From NCBI GenBank assembly GCA_903888485.1, contig CAISTS010000043.1, forward strand, positions 1 through 49,665: a stretch of DNA of 49,665 bases, in the 5' to 3' direction. How positions within the stretch are numbered: the stretch's first letter is position 1; each line of letters starts with the position of its first letter. Positions 33,996 to 42,711 of the stretch are shown here, one piece after another. The position numbers and the translations under genes were made by a program. Origin of the DNA: an uncultured bacterium (GTDB taxonomy: Bacteria; Pseudomonadota; Alphaproteobacteria; Rhodospirillales; Rhodospirillaceae). The notes under the pieces were generated by a model, which was not told where the DNA came from, made no database searches, and saw only the letters and a list, made by a program, of their open reading frames with translations.

Positions 33996-35213
33996 ATGTG
34001 GTCTCGTCGCTGGACGACGGCGCTTACCGTATCCGCCGTGATTGCATCAGGATTGGCCTTCGCCGCCGGTGAGGGCACGCCGGTGCACAATGTGCCGCCG
34101 GTGGCCATCAAGATGCCGCCACCGCCGGCCCTCTCCCGCGTGCCCGACTGCACTAACATCGGCAGCTTCCGCGGCGTCGACGATAACGACTGCCTGAAGG
34201 CCAACGCGCCCAGCCAAGTCGGCGAGAAGGGCGGCACTGGCGAGACCGGCCCCTATGCGGTGGAGCCGAACCACTTCAAGCCGAAATTCCCCGAAGGCTA
34301 CAAGTGGGGCCGCGTCGGCGGCATCTTCGCCGAGACACCCGACCGCGTGTACATCTACGCCAGCGGCATCGTGAAGAATGAAAGTACGCCCGCCTGGGGC
34401 GGTGTGCTGCGCTACTTCAGCATGGTCGATGGCGGCCTTATGCCGGCTGACATGCGCCGCGAATTCGTCATGACGGTGTGGAACCGCCAAGGCGAGATGA
34501 TCGAAGTGTGGAAACAGGTCGACAAGTACCACAATGCGCCTGGCTCCATTCCCCATCGCGTCCGCGTGAGCCCTTATGACCCCGAGAAACACGTCTGGAT
34601 CATCGATGAAGGCAAACCGCCTTACGATCAGATCATCAAGTACACGCGTGATGGAAAAGAAGTGATGCGCATCGCCGGCGCGGATGCGACCGCCGACATC
34701 GCCTTCCTGCCCAACGGCGACATCTATGCCGTGCAGCGCACCACCACCGGCGAGCCGATCATCCGTTACAACAAGGACGGCAAGGAGATCGGGCGGCTGG
34801 GTCCTAAGGGCAGTACAAAGGATGCGCATTGCATCGCCTTCGACAAGGCCGGAAACATCTACATCGGCGAGATGGGCGGCGGACAGGTGCAGGTGTTCGA
34901 CCCCACCGGCAAGCCCAAGGACATCTGGCCCAACATCCGCATCACCAATTACTGCGGCATGACACTCGACGACAAACTCTGGGTGTTCGACAGCGATTCG
35001 ATGAAGTTCCTGAAGTATGACCTGAACGGCAAGCTGCTCACGAGCTGGGGCACCTTCGGGCACTATCCGGGACGATTCCTCAACGTCAATCAGTTCGATG
35101 TCGATAGCGAGGGCAACCTCTACGTCGCCGAGCCCACCAACTGGCGGCCGCAGTTCTTCCGTCCGAAGAAGAACGCCGATCCCGCACAGATCATTACCGG
35201 CCTCAAACGCTAA
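33996..35213 (+). CDS. Secreted NHL/six-bladed beta-propeller protein
   Basis: A 405-residue exported protein with signal peptide ending near AFAAG. The body has NHL-like blades: HRVRVSPYDPEKHVWIIDEG, DIAFLPNGDIYAVQRT, HCIAFDKAGNIYIGEMGGGQ and FDVDSEGNLYVAEP. Propellers of this kind include amidating lyases, lactonases and binding proteins, so the activity is not fixed. A strong ribosome-binding site (GGGGAGGG) precedes the start. It lies between the secreted repeat protein and the serine hydrolase, all on the plus strand. Confidence 0.87.
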   Translation: MWSRRWTTALTVSAVIASGLAFAAGEGTPVHNVPPVAIKMPPPPALSRVPDCTNIGSFRGVDDNDCLKANAPSQVGEKGGTGETGPYAVEPNHFKPKFPEGYKWGRVGGIFAETPDRVYIYASGIVKNESTPAWGGVLRYFSMVDGGLMPADMRREFVMTVWNRQGEMIEVWKQVDKYHNAPGSIPHRVRVSPYDPEKHVWIIDEGKPPYDQIIKYTRDGKEVMRIAGADATADIAFLPNGDIYAVQRTTTGEPIIRYNKDGKEIGRLGPKGSTKDAHCIAFDKAGNIYIGEMGGGQVQVFDPTGKPKDIWPNIRITNYCGMTLDDKLWVFDSDSMKFLKYDLNGKLLTSWGTFGHYPGRFLNVNQFDVDSEGNLYVAEPTNWRPQFFRPKKNADPAQIITGLKR

Positions 35214-35224
35214 CGGAGAGAGAC

Positions 35225-36373
35225 ATGACGAAGTCGTTGCTCACGCGCCGCACATTCCTGGCCGTCCCGCCCGCCGCGGCGCTGCTCGCGGCATCTCCAT
35301 TGCGTGCCGAAGGCGCGAAGTACTTTCCGCCAAGAGGCAGTTGGGCGCGCAAGTCTGCGGGCGACGTCGGCATGGACGCCGCCAAGCTGAAGGAAGCCAT
35401 CGACTACGCGCAGACCAGCGAGAGCGATTGGAGCTTCGACCAACAGGTGGAGTCTTTCGGTCCGCCGATGGGCCCTGTGCCTAAGACGCGCGCCGCCACG
35501 AACGGCATTGTCGTGCGTCACGGCTATATCGTCGCCGAATTCGGCGACACCAAGGCCATCGATCCGGTCTACAGCATGGCCAAGAGCTTGATGTCGACCG
35601 CCTGCGGCATCGCGTTGACGAAGGGGCTCATCAAGGATGTAAACGAACCGGTCGCGAAGTACGTCAAGGACGGCGGCTATGAATCGCCGCACAACGCCAA
35701 GATCACGTGGTTGCATCACTTGACGCAGACCAGTGAATGGGAAGGCGAGCTTTTCGACCGCAACGCCAACTTCCTCGGCAAGGAGAAGTTCGGCAACGCC
35801 GCCATGAAGCCGCGCGCGATCCAGGAACCGGGGACGTACTACGAATACAACGACGTGCGCATGTGCCGATTCGGCTTGTCACTCGCACGCGTCTTCGGGC
35901 GCGGTGTGCCGGAGGTCTTCAAGGAAGCCGTCATGGACCCCATCGGCGCGTCGGACACTTGGAAGTGGGTGGGCTACGAAAATTCATACGTCGACATCAA
36001 CGGCAATAAGGTCCAGTCGGTGCCCGGTGGCACACGCTGGGGTGGTGGCTTCTTTACCGGCGCCGAAGACGTCGCCCGCGTAGGGCTCTTGGTGCTGAAC
36101 CAGGGCAGTTGGAACGCGCGTCAGCTCCTCGACCGCCAGTTCCTCGCCGACGCTGTCAAACCTACTCCGCACGGTCCCGACTACGGCTATTGCTGGTGGC
36201 TCAACACCACCGGCCGCTCGCGTCCCAACGCGCCGCGCACCAGCTTCGAAGCGCGCGGCAACGGCGGCAACATGATCTGGATCGATCCCGAGCACGATAT
36301 GGTCGTGGCCTGGAAGTGGGGCGAGGACATGGACGGGTTTGCCAAGCGCCTGATCGCGGCGATCAAAGCCTAA
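35225..36373 (+). CDS. Exported serine hydrolase (beta-lactamase class C-like)
   Basis: A 382-residue hydrolase of the class C beta-lactamase/esterase superfamily with a Tat-like leader (LTRRTFLAVPP). The nucleophile motif SMAK places Ser117 and Lys120. The second motif region reads YYEYNDVRMCRFGLSL and the third is near GNGGNMIWIDPEHDMV. Members include esterases, amidases and 6-aminohexanoate hydrolases. It starts 11 bases after the NHL gene with GGAGAGA upstream, and its stop overlaps the convergent MFS gene stop by a few bases. It probably cleaves an ester or amide in the imported substrate; the true target is unknown. Confidence 0.9.
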   Translation: MTKSLLTRRTFLAVPPAAALLAASPLRAEGAKYFPPRGSWARKSAGDVGMDAAKLKEAIDYAQTSESDWSFDQQVESFGPPMGPVPKTRAATNGIVVRHGYIVAEFGDTKAIDPVYSMAKSLMSTACGIALTKGLIKDVNEPVAKYVKDGGYESPHNAKITWLHHLTQTSEWEGELFDRNANFLGKEKFGNAAMKPRAIQEPGTYYEYNDVRMCRFGLSLARVFGRGVPEVFKEAVMDPIGASDTWKWVGYENSYVDINGNKVQSVPGGTRWGGGFFTGAEDVARVGLLVLNQGSWNARQLLDRQFLADAVKPTPHGPDYGYCWWLNTTGRSRPNAPRTSFEARGNGGNMIWIDPEHDMVVAWKWGEDMDGFAKRLIAAIKA

Positions 36374-37674
36374 AGCTTGGCGGCCACCGCTGCGAGGTCG
36401 GGCGAATCCACCTCGGTTGGTTCCACGAAGGCCCGTTCGGGGTGAATGGTGAGCGCAAGGCCTGCACCAGCCACCAGCAACACGATCGAGGCAACGAAGG
36501 GCAACGTCCAGTTGCCCGTCGCATCCACCACGATGCCGAAGACGATCGGCGAGATGATGCCGGCGATGGCGGAGCCTGCGCACATGAAGCCGCTGGCGGT
36601 ACCTGAATATTTGGGCGCGATGTCCATCGGCACCGCCCAGATCGGGCCGATCACCATTTCCAGGAAAAAGAACCCGGCGCTGAGCAGCAACGCGATGGTG
36701 TTGATGTCGCGTGCGAAGAACATGGCGGTGAGGCTGAGCGCCGAGCCCAGCATGCTGCCGATGATGACGGAGAGGCGCGAAAAGGCGAGCCGCCCCGTGC
36801 GCTTGTAGATCGCGTCGCTCAGCACGCCGCCGACGAGATCGCCAAGTACGCCGGCGAAAAACACACCCGAGGCCATCAGCGCAGAATTTTTGAGGTCGAG
36901 CTGGTAGCCTTCTTTGAAGAACGAAGGCAGCCAGTTGAGGAACATCCACAAAGACCAGCCATAGCAGAAGTAAACCAGCGCCACGGGCGCGAGCCGGCGC
37001 GCCAGGGGTCCCACCGGTGCTTTGGACGATTCCTTGCGAGACGTCGGGGGCGGCAGTTCGGCCAACTGCGCAGGCGTCATGCCGGGGTGCGCGCGCGGAT
37101 CGTCGCGGAAATACATGAGCCAGGCCACGACCCATATCATGGTCGCGAAGCCGAGGATGATGAAAGACCCGCGCCAACTTGTCGCCGTGATCAGAATGGC
37201 GACTAGTGGCGGCGTCAGCGAGTTGCCGAAGCGCGAGAAAGCATGCGTGATGCCTTGCGCGGAACCGCGTTTGGTGGCGGGCAGCCAATCCTGCAGCGCG
37301 CGGGTCGCGGTGGGGAAGGCGGCGCCTTCGCCGGCGCCCAGCAGCAGGCGCGCGGCGAACAGGCTGACGATCCCGCCGGCAAGTCCCGTCAGGACGGTCG
37401 CAAAGCCGGCGATGAAGATGCAGAGAAACAACGTCAGCCGCGCGCCGAAGCGGTCGGCGACCCAGCCGCCGGAGATCTGGAAAATAGCGTAAGGATAAGC
37501 GAAAGCCGAGAAGATCAGGCCCATCTCGGTGTTGGAGAGATCGAGTTCGTCCTTGATGGCGAAGGACGCGGTCGCCATGTTGGCGCGGTCGATGTACGAC
37601 AGGAAGTACATCAAGCACAGCAGCCCGAGGACGACGGAAGAGACTTTTAGTTTTCCGGTGAGTCTGCTGGTCAT
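36370..37674 (-). CDS. MFS transporter (ACS-type organic anion symporter)
   Basis: A 434-residue major facilitator with 12 predicted helices. The loop motif GGWVADRFGARLTLF after helix 2 and the acidic N-terminal opening FLSYIDRANMATASFAI resemble the anion:cation symporter family (hexuronate, galactonate, phthalate-type carriers). The start at 37674 is fixed by GGGGAGG just upstream; an open frame extends to 38184 but overlaps the next gene in another frame. It would bring an organic acid across the inner membrane. Co-directional with the ferredoxin pair, and convergent with the serine hydrolase. Confidence 0.92.
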   Translation of the reverse strand: MTSRLTGKLKVSSVVLGLLCLMYFLSYIDRANMATASFAIKDELDLSNTEMGLIFSAFAYPYAIFQISGGWVADRFGARLTLFLCIFIAGFATVLTGLAGGIVSLFAARLLLGAGEGAAFPTATRALQDWLPATKRGSAQGITHAFSRFGNSLTPPLVAILITATSWRGSFIILGFATMIWVVAWLMYFRDDPRAHPGMTPAQLAELPPPTSRKESSKAPVGPLARRLAPVALVYFCYGWSLWMFLNWLPSFFKEGYQLDLKNSALMASGVFFAGVLGDLVGGVLSDAIYKRTGRLAFSRLSVIIGSMLGSALSLTAMFFARDINTIALLLSAGFFFLEMVIGPIWAVPMDIAPKYSGTASGFMCAGSAIAGIISPIVFGIVVDATGNWTLPFVASIVLLVAGAGLALTIHPERAFVEPTEVDSPDLAAVAAKL

Positions 37675-37706
37675 TTCGGCCTCCCCGCCGTCCTGTCCGG
37701 TGTGAC

Positions 37707-38396
37707 TTACTCCTTGGCTCCGATGCGTGCGTTCTCGAGAATGCGCACGGCGCGTGTGGTGTTGAAGATGCCGCAGGCGCAGAACCGCGCCATGGACGCT
37801 GCAGCCTCTTCCGGCGAGCGCCGGTTCTCCTTCACGAAATCGATCATCTTCTTGGCCAGCGACTGGGCCACCATGCCGTGGCCGCACATGGTCGACAGCA
37901 TGATCGCCTGATTGCCCGGCACGTTCTCGCCGATGCCTTCGAAGCCCAGAGAGTATCCGATGCTGTGCCGCTTGATGCCGGCGAAATCGCAGCAGGCCTT
38001 GGCGTTGTCGATGGAAGTCGAGATGTTGACGCTGACGCCGAAGTCCTCCTGCTTGAGGCGCTTCACGAAAGCCTCGGCGTTCTCGAGCTTGTCGAACACC
38101 GCGGCGACCGTGGTCGGCGCCGTGAGGCCGTCGATTACCATCTTGTAGTTCTTGCGGCTGTCGCGCTTGAAGAAGTGGGTCCACAGACGCTTGCTGCGCG
38201 TGGCGCGCAGCGCGCCGCCATGCAGCGCATCGCCGAGATTAATGGGGCTATACTCGGCGGCGATCTCGAGGAAGCGCTTGAGGGCGGGCAGGGCGTTTCC
38301 CTGGCCGGTGGTCTTGCCCTTCGCCGGAATGGCATGGACGATGATGTCGTCCTTGAAACTTTCGGCCGAGCCGAAACGATGCAGGGTGTTGGTCAT
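37707..38396 (-). CDS. Cysteine-rich protein of unknown family, partner of the ferredoxin
   Basis: A 229-residue cytoplasmic-looking protein. I do not recognise the family. Cysteines occur in grouped positions: AKACCDFAG, LSTMCGHGM and ARFCACGIFN, which could bind a metal or iron-sulfur centre. Its start overlaps the stop of the ferredoxin-like gene by 4 bases, so the two are probably translated together and act together. The run LSTMCGHGMVAQSLAKKMI looks like a conserved active-site stretch. An electron-consuming enzyme subunit is one possibility, without direct support. Confidence 0.75.
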   Translation of the reverse strand: MTNTLHRFGSAESFKDDIIVHAIPAKGKTTGQGNALPALKRFLEIAAEYSPINLGDALHGGALRATRSKRLWTHFFKRDSRKNYKMVIDGLTAPTTVAAVFDKLENAEAFVKRLKQEDFGVSVNISTSIDNAKACCDFAGIKRHSIGYSLGFEGIGENVPGNQAIMLSTMCGHGMVAQSLAKKMIDFVKENRRSPEEAAASMARFCACGIFNTTRAVRILENARIGAKE

Positions 38397-39256
38397 GCGT
38401 GGGCCATCTCTGTCTCGCGCGCGTACGGCACGTTGGTGATCGCGGAGAGATCGCGCAGGTCTTTGCGGCCCAGGCCGATGTTGGTTTTTGCGCGTACGGG
38501 GTTGTAGCCGAGCCGCGCAAGGATCGGCGCGACCACCGAATCTTCGCCGTTCTCGTCGCAGCGTACGCCGACACCAATCACGACCACGGTCTTGAGACGT
38601 TTCTCGACGTCCCAGACGATGCGGATGATTTCTTCGGTGCGGGCAATCGGCACTTTGATCTCAAGGATCGCCGAAAGGACCTTTTCATTGAGGATTTCCG
38701 GCTTGATGTCGCCGGTGGTTACGTCGGTCATCAGCGTGGTGATGGGGTTGTTCTTCTCGAAGGGCACGCCGACCTTGGCCAGCGCGCGGCTCATCTCCTG
38801 GATTTCGTGGAAGCGCACGCCGACGCCGGGGCGGCCGAACTCGATGGTGAATCCCACTTCACCGGGGCCGACGCGCTTGGTGACGTCGTTGGTCTTCACT
38901 TCCTCCGTGCCGCGCCCGGAGACGCCGGTCGATTCATGCGGCACGCGCGGATCAGAGAAGGCGCGGCGCACCACGCGCGGCCAGGAAAGCTCGTCGGGCT
39001 CGAAGGCGGCCGTCGGGCAGATGTCAGGCTCGGGCTCGAAGCGCAACGCGATCTGGCGGAACACCTTGCGCAGGAAACGCGACAGGCCCGGCGGCAGAGC
39101 CTCCTGCGACAAGCCGTTGTAGCAGGCGTAGCACTCGACGCACTCGTCGCGGTTGATGATCGAACGCTTCGTCGCGGGGTTCACGAAGATCGCGCCCATC
39201 GGACAAACGTATGTGCAATTGCCGCAGCCGATGCACTTGTCCTGATTGATTTTCAT
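38393..39256 (-). CDS. Ferredoxin-domain protein with split second cluster and unknown C-terminal domain
   Basis: A 287-residue protein that begins with a 4Fe-4S motif, CIGCGNCTYVCP, at about residues 8-19. A second set starts CVECYAC, but its expected CP follows only about 40 residues later (PDICPTAAF), so the second cluster is split by an insertion. From residue 110 on there is an unknown domain with GEVGFTIEFGRPGVGVRF and TVVVIGVGVRCDENGED. No signal peptide is seen. It overlaps the cysteine-rich gene downstream by 4 bases and probably feeds electrons to it. Confidence 0.82.
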   Translation of the reverse strand: MKINQDKCIGCGNCTYVCPMGAIFVNPATKRSIINRDECVECYACYNGLSQEALPPGLSRFLRKVFRQIALRFEPEPDICPTAAFEPDELSWPRVVRRAFSDPRVPHESTGVSGRGTEEVKTNDVTKRVGPGEVGFTIEFGRPGVGVRFHEIQEMSRALAKVGVPFEKNNPITTLMTDVTTGDIKPEILNEKVLSAILEIKVPIARTEEIIRIVWDVEKRLKTVVVIGVGVRCDENGEDSVVAPILARLGYNPVRAKTNIGLGRKDLRDLSAITNVPYARETEMAHA

Positions 39257-39397
39257 AGGGTCCTAAGGGGTTCCGGAGCCCGTGCCGTTTTATGGCACAT
39301 CGTCCCACGTCAAAGAGTCTAGTCCGCGCTGAAACAGCGGGTCAAGCGAGCGCGGTGTTACGTTCAACGGTCCTAATGCAAAAGGAAAAAGTTCTCC

Positions 39398-40246
39398 TCA
39401 GACTATCCCCATCTTGCGCTTAGCTTCGCCGCCTTTGAAATGCAGCGCCCATTTGTTTGCCAGCGTCTCGGCCGGTTCGCTGCCCTTGACCGGGTAATTG
39501 TATTTCTCGCAGGGCAGAACACGGTAACGGACCTCGCGGGTACTGACGTCCAATATGCCTTCATCCGGGCGCCACCAATCCATCATGGCCGCGAGGGTCA
39601 GTTGCCCCCCGCGCCACATGCGCGGATCCAGCGGGAACGCCGCCTTCACTTCGGGAAGTTCTGCGAGGCAATTGTAGGTGTGAAGCGCTTGGTCAAAGAA
39701 CCGGTTCAGGCCGGGGCCGGCGCGTCCCATGATCAGGCCCTCGTTGATCGGCATGAACGAATCGTCCAGCCGGTACGTCAGCCCGATGTAGAACTCGCCT
39801 TTGAACATGGGCGTGAAGTCGCGGTTCAAACAGACGTCGGTGTCGAGGAAAAGGATCAGCCCCTCGAGCTTGCGCGCGACCGCGCGGTAGGCTCGCATGC
39901 GCGAATACATCATGTGTTCGGGGTCAGCCGGCAGGCGCACCACTTGAACGCCCGCGATGGGGATGTCCGTGGTCTCGTTGGTGAGAACGACAACGGACGT
40001 GTCCGGGCGCACTTTTTTCGCGGCCAATACCGCGACCTCAAGCACCTTGAGATAGTCGATCGCCCCGCTCTTGACGGCGGGGTGCTTGCCCTTTCCCGTG
40101 ACATGGAAGAACACGGCATTGAGCGCACCCGAGTTGACGGCAATGCGCTCGTGCCAGTCGCAGGCGAGGGGCCTATCGAAGTCGAGGTTTTTTAAAGCCG
40201 CCCGGATCGCCAAGACGACATGAGTACCATCCTCGCGCGCTGTCAT
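39398..40246 (-). CDS. Glycosyltransferase-like (GT-A fold) protein
   Basis: A 282-residue soluble protein with a nucleotide-diphospho-sugar transferase fold. A DxD-type metal motif is present in LILFLDTDVCLN near residue 135, preceded by YSRMRAYRAVARKLEG and followed by PINEGLIMGR, much as in GT8-like enzymes. Specific acceptor and donor are unknown. It is on the minus strand, like the two haem proteins above it in coordinate; a hairpin at 40289-40317 lies between. It may belong to surface-sugar metabolism unrelated to the rest of the cluster. Confidence 0.75.
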   Translation of the reverse strand: MTAREDGTHVVLAIRAALKNLDFDRPLACDWHERIAVNSGALNAVFFHVTGKGKHPAVKSGAIDYLKVLEVAVLAAKKVRPDTSVVVLTNETTDIPIAGVQVVRLPADPEHMMYSRMRAYRAVARKLEGLILFLDTDVCLNRDFTPMFKGEFYIGLTYRLDDSFMPINEGLIMGRAGPGLNRFFDQALHTYNCLAELPEVKAAFPLDPRMWRGGQLTLAAMMDWWRPDEGILDVSTREVRYRVLPCEKYNYPVKGSEPAETLANKWALHFKGGEAKRKMGIV

Positions 40247-40288
40247 CTTTCAACGCGGCTCCTCACCACATACATTCGTTGGCAATGA

Positions 40289-40317
40289 CAGTCGCGCGGG
40301 CGTGCCCCGCGCGACTG
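40289..40317 (-). terminator. Perfect hairpin after the first haem propeller gene
   Basis: CAGTCGCGCGGG at 40289-40300 pairs exactly with CCCGCGCGACTG at 40306-40317 around a 5-base loop. It lies just downstream of the minus-strand gene ending at 40329. No U-tract follows on that strand, so it may stabilise the message rather than end it. Confidence 0.55.
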
Positions 40318-40328
40318 TGCGAACACTT

Positions 40329-42536
40329 TTAATGCGCCAGCGGGTCGGGGCGCACCTGGAACTTGATCAGCTGCGGGCCTTTACCCTCGTCGCCGCCTTC
40401 TTGGTGCCAGACCGGGAACTTACCCTGCGAAGCCCAAATGCCGCGGCCCTTCCAGCCGGTTTTCGGGTCGTCGATGCGTCCATCCATGCCGCGACTGTAG
40501 AAGCTGCCGAGCGGGTACGGCACGGTGAAGCGCACGACCTGATTCGTCTTCGGCAGAAGCGCGATCAGTGAGTCAGAGTTGGAGCCAACCGTCAGTGGCA
40601 CGTTAGGGCCGAGGCCCAGGGTGTCGTAGGTATCGACCCAATTCAGATAATACCAATCGGCCGACGCTTCGGTATTGCCGATGCGCGGGCCGGGAATATC
40701 GACAAACCTCCAACCCTCGGGACAGTGCTGACCGGTGGCGGTTGGGCCTTTGGTGACCTTGCACTTGCTGCGGTCGAAGATGCCGAGCTTGCCGCTGCCG
40801 AAAGTCGCGTGGACGATGCCGTCGGTGGTCACGCCCATGCCGCGCGCGTCGAATGCAACGTAGGAGCCATCGGCCTTCTTCGGCGGTTCGTAGGATTCCG
40901 TCATGCAGGATTCCGGCGGGTTATTGCCGGGGCTGAAGCGGATGATCGCCGACGGCACCGACGGCGAATTGCGGCCGTACCACATGCTGCCATCCTTCGG
41001 ATGGGCATCCATGCCGTAACCGCCGGCGCCCTTGATGCGCGTGTCCTTGGCGGGATCGGCGGGCTTCTCGGGTTCGTTCCACTGCGTGCGGTCCGGCGTG
41101 ATCTTGCCGTCGCCGTTGGTGTCGAGCACCTGCGGGCACCAGCCTTCGGCTTTGCTGGCATCCTTGGTCTCATCCCACACGCGCGTATTGATCCAGCCGT
41201 AGGTGTCCGAGCCGGGCGCGCTGAAGTACAGCGTGTTGTCCTTGTCATACCCAAAAGCAAGGTGATGTGTGCCGTAGCAGGCCGGGATGTTCTCGACCTT
41301 CTTGGCTTCGGGATCATAGAGAATGATGCCCGAGGTGTTATTGCCGGGCATCGGATAGTACTTGGCGTACTTGTTGACGTTGCCGTCGTAGCAGTACGGC
41401 GCGCGCTCACCCAAGGGCGCGACGACTTTCTCGCCGCGATCGGCCGCAGCGTTGATTTGGCGTCCACGGCTGGAATCCGTCGCCCAGATGCGGCCCTTTT
41501 GATCGACCATCGGGTTATGCGGGTAAGCGTTGATGTCGTGCTCCTTGCCGTTACCGGGGATGCCGACCTGGCCAGCTTCGTTCTTCACCGGATCCAGCCA
41601 CTGGATGTAGCCAGTGGACGGCGAGACGCCGTAAACGCGCCCGCCCGCATTGACCGCCGGATTGCGGCGGTCGGACGAAATCGCATCGTGGATCTGGCCG
41701 CCGTTCGCCCAATCCCAAATCGTCAGCACGGCGTTCCGCTCGACGCCTTGGGGACGTGGCGGCGCGGACGTCGGCAAAGCGCCCGTCGCGATTTTCTGGG
41801 TCCAGTCGGCGAACATTTTCAGGCCGCGCTGGTAGCCGTAACGCGTCATGTTGTTCTGCATGTCGTGCGAGTAGGACTTGCCGAGGTTGCCGACGGCGAC
41901 GTCGCCTTCAGCGCGCGCCTGTTGTATGCGCGCCGCCCAACCTTCAACGGTGTTGTCAGCGGGAGAACGGGTCGTGTAGTCGCCAAGCTGATGGCAGAGC
42001 ATGCAGCCTTCGGCCATATGCGCGAGCCAGTGCTGCTGCGAGGCCATCTGTGGAGCGATGCCGTTGCCCTTGGGGCCCGTGCCGGGGAATTCGCTCGTCG
42101 TCGGCGGCTCGATCAGCGAGAACCAATAGTTTGCCGGATAATACTGCGCGGCCGTTTTCGCATCGGGCGCGGTGACGGCCTTGAGGGTCACGTTCTTACC
42201 GGGAACGCCTTCGACGGCCTGGGAGTCGACGAGGCCATAGCCGCGCGCCCATACTTTGTACTTGGCGACCGGCAGCTCGGGGATGAGGAAGCGGCCCTGC
42301 TCATCGGTGACCACGATCTTGATGAAGCGGGTTTTGGTCTCTTCGGTCTCGGCGATCACCCAGACGCCGGCTTCCGGACCCTTTTCACCCGTGACGACGC
42401 CGGCAATGGCATCGGGCACAGTCGGAACCCCCGCAGCCGCGGCTTGGGCCTGACCGGCAAAAGCGGTGAGCGAGGCAAAGGCCGTGGAGGCCAAGAGCAT
42501 GGCAGACCTACGAATGGAGGATTGGCGCGTGGTCAT
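40329..42536 (-). CDS. Exported monohaem beta-propeller protein with carboxypeptidase-regulatory-like domain, copy 1
   Basis: A 735-residue exported protein with signal peptide (LLASTAFASLTAFAGQAQA). First comes a carboxypeptidase regulatory-like Ig fold (GVVTGEKGPEAGVWVIAE, FLIPELPVAKYKVWARGYG), then a c-type haem motif CMLCH near residue 178, then a large propeller-like region (VDQKGRIWATDSSRG, LAFGYDKDNTLYFSAP). A calcium-loop-like DTNGDGKITPDRTQW lies in the propeller. The start at 42536 follows GGGAGAG. A single haem with a propeller suggests a periplasmic oxidoreductase or electron-transfer lyase, but no PQQ motif was recognised. A near copy follows at 42712-44898. Confidence 0.85.
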   Translation of the reverse strand: MTTRQSSIRRSAMLLASTAFASLTAFAGQAQAAAAGVPTVPDAIAGVVTGEKGPEAGVWVIAETEETKTRFIKIVVTDEQGRFLIPELPVAKYKVWARGYGLVDSQAVEGVPGKNVTLKAVTAPDAKTAAQYYPANYWFSLIEPPTTSEFPGTGPKGNGIAPQMASQQHWLAHMAEGCMLCHQLGDYTTRSPADNTVEGWAARIQQARAEGDVAVGNLGKSYSHDMQNNMTRYGYQRGLKMFADWTQKIATGALPTSAPPRPQGVERNAVLTIWDWANGGQIHDAISSDRRNPAVNAGGRVYGVSPSTGYIQWLDPVKNEAGQVGIPGNGKEHDINAYPHNPMVDQKGRIWATDSSRGRQINAAADRGEKVVAPLGERAPYCYDGNVNKYAKYYPMPGNNTSGIILYDPEAKKVENIPACYGTHHLAFGYDKDNTLYFSAPGSDTYGWINTRVWDETKDASKAEGWCPQVLDTNGDGKITPDRTQWNEPEKPADPAKDTRIKGAGGYGMDAHPKDGSMWYGRNSPSVPSAIIRFSPGNNPPESCMTESYEPPKKADGSYVAFDARGMGVTTDGIVHATFGSGKLGIFDRSKCKVTKGPTATGQHCPEGWRFVDIPGPRIGNTEASADWYYLNWVDTYDTLGLGPNVPLTVGSNSDSLIALLPKTNQVVRFTVPYPLGSFYSRGMDGRIDDPKTGWKGRGIWASQGKFPVWHQEGGDEGKGPQLIKFQVRPDPLAH

Positions 42537-42711
42537 CGGTTCTCTCCCTGGCGAGCGGAACGGGCGGATGAAAAGGATGCGCCGATTATAAATCGCGCAT
42601 CGACAGCGTAACAGGGCCATAAGCGTGGCGAATCACGGATGATACGCGCGGGAACGCGTGATTTTGGGCCGTGTCACGGCACGGCACGAGATGCCGTCTA
42701 GTGGGCTGATG

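Noticed and set aside
36370..38184. Extension of the MFS transporter to 604 residues
   Set aside because: The extra N-terminal part overlaps the cysteine-rich gene in another frame; a strong ribosome-binding site fixes the start at 37674.
40725..42611. Long plus-strand frame of 628 codons across the first monohaem propeller gene
   Set aside because: Antisense to a gene with signal peptide, haem motif and paralogue; it is a shadow of GC-rich coding DNA.
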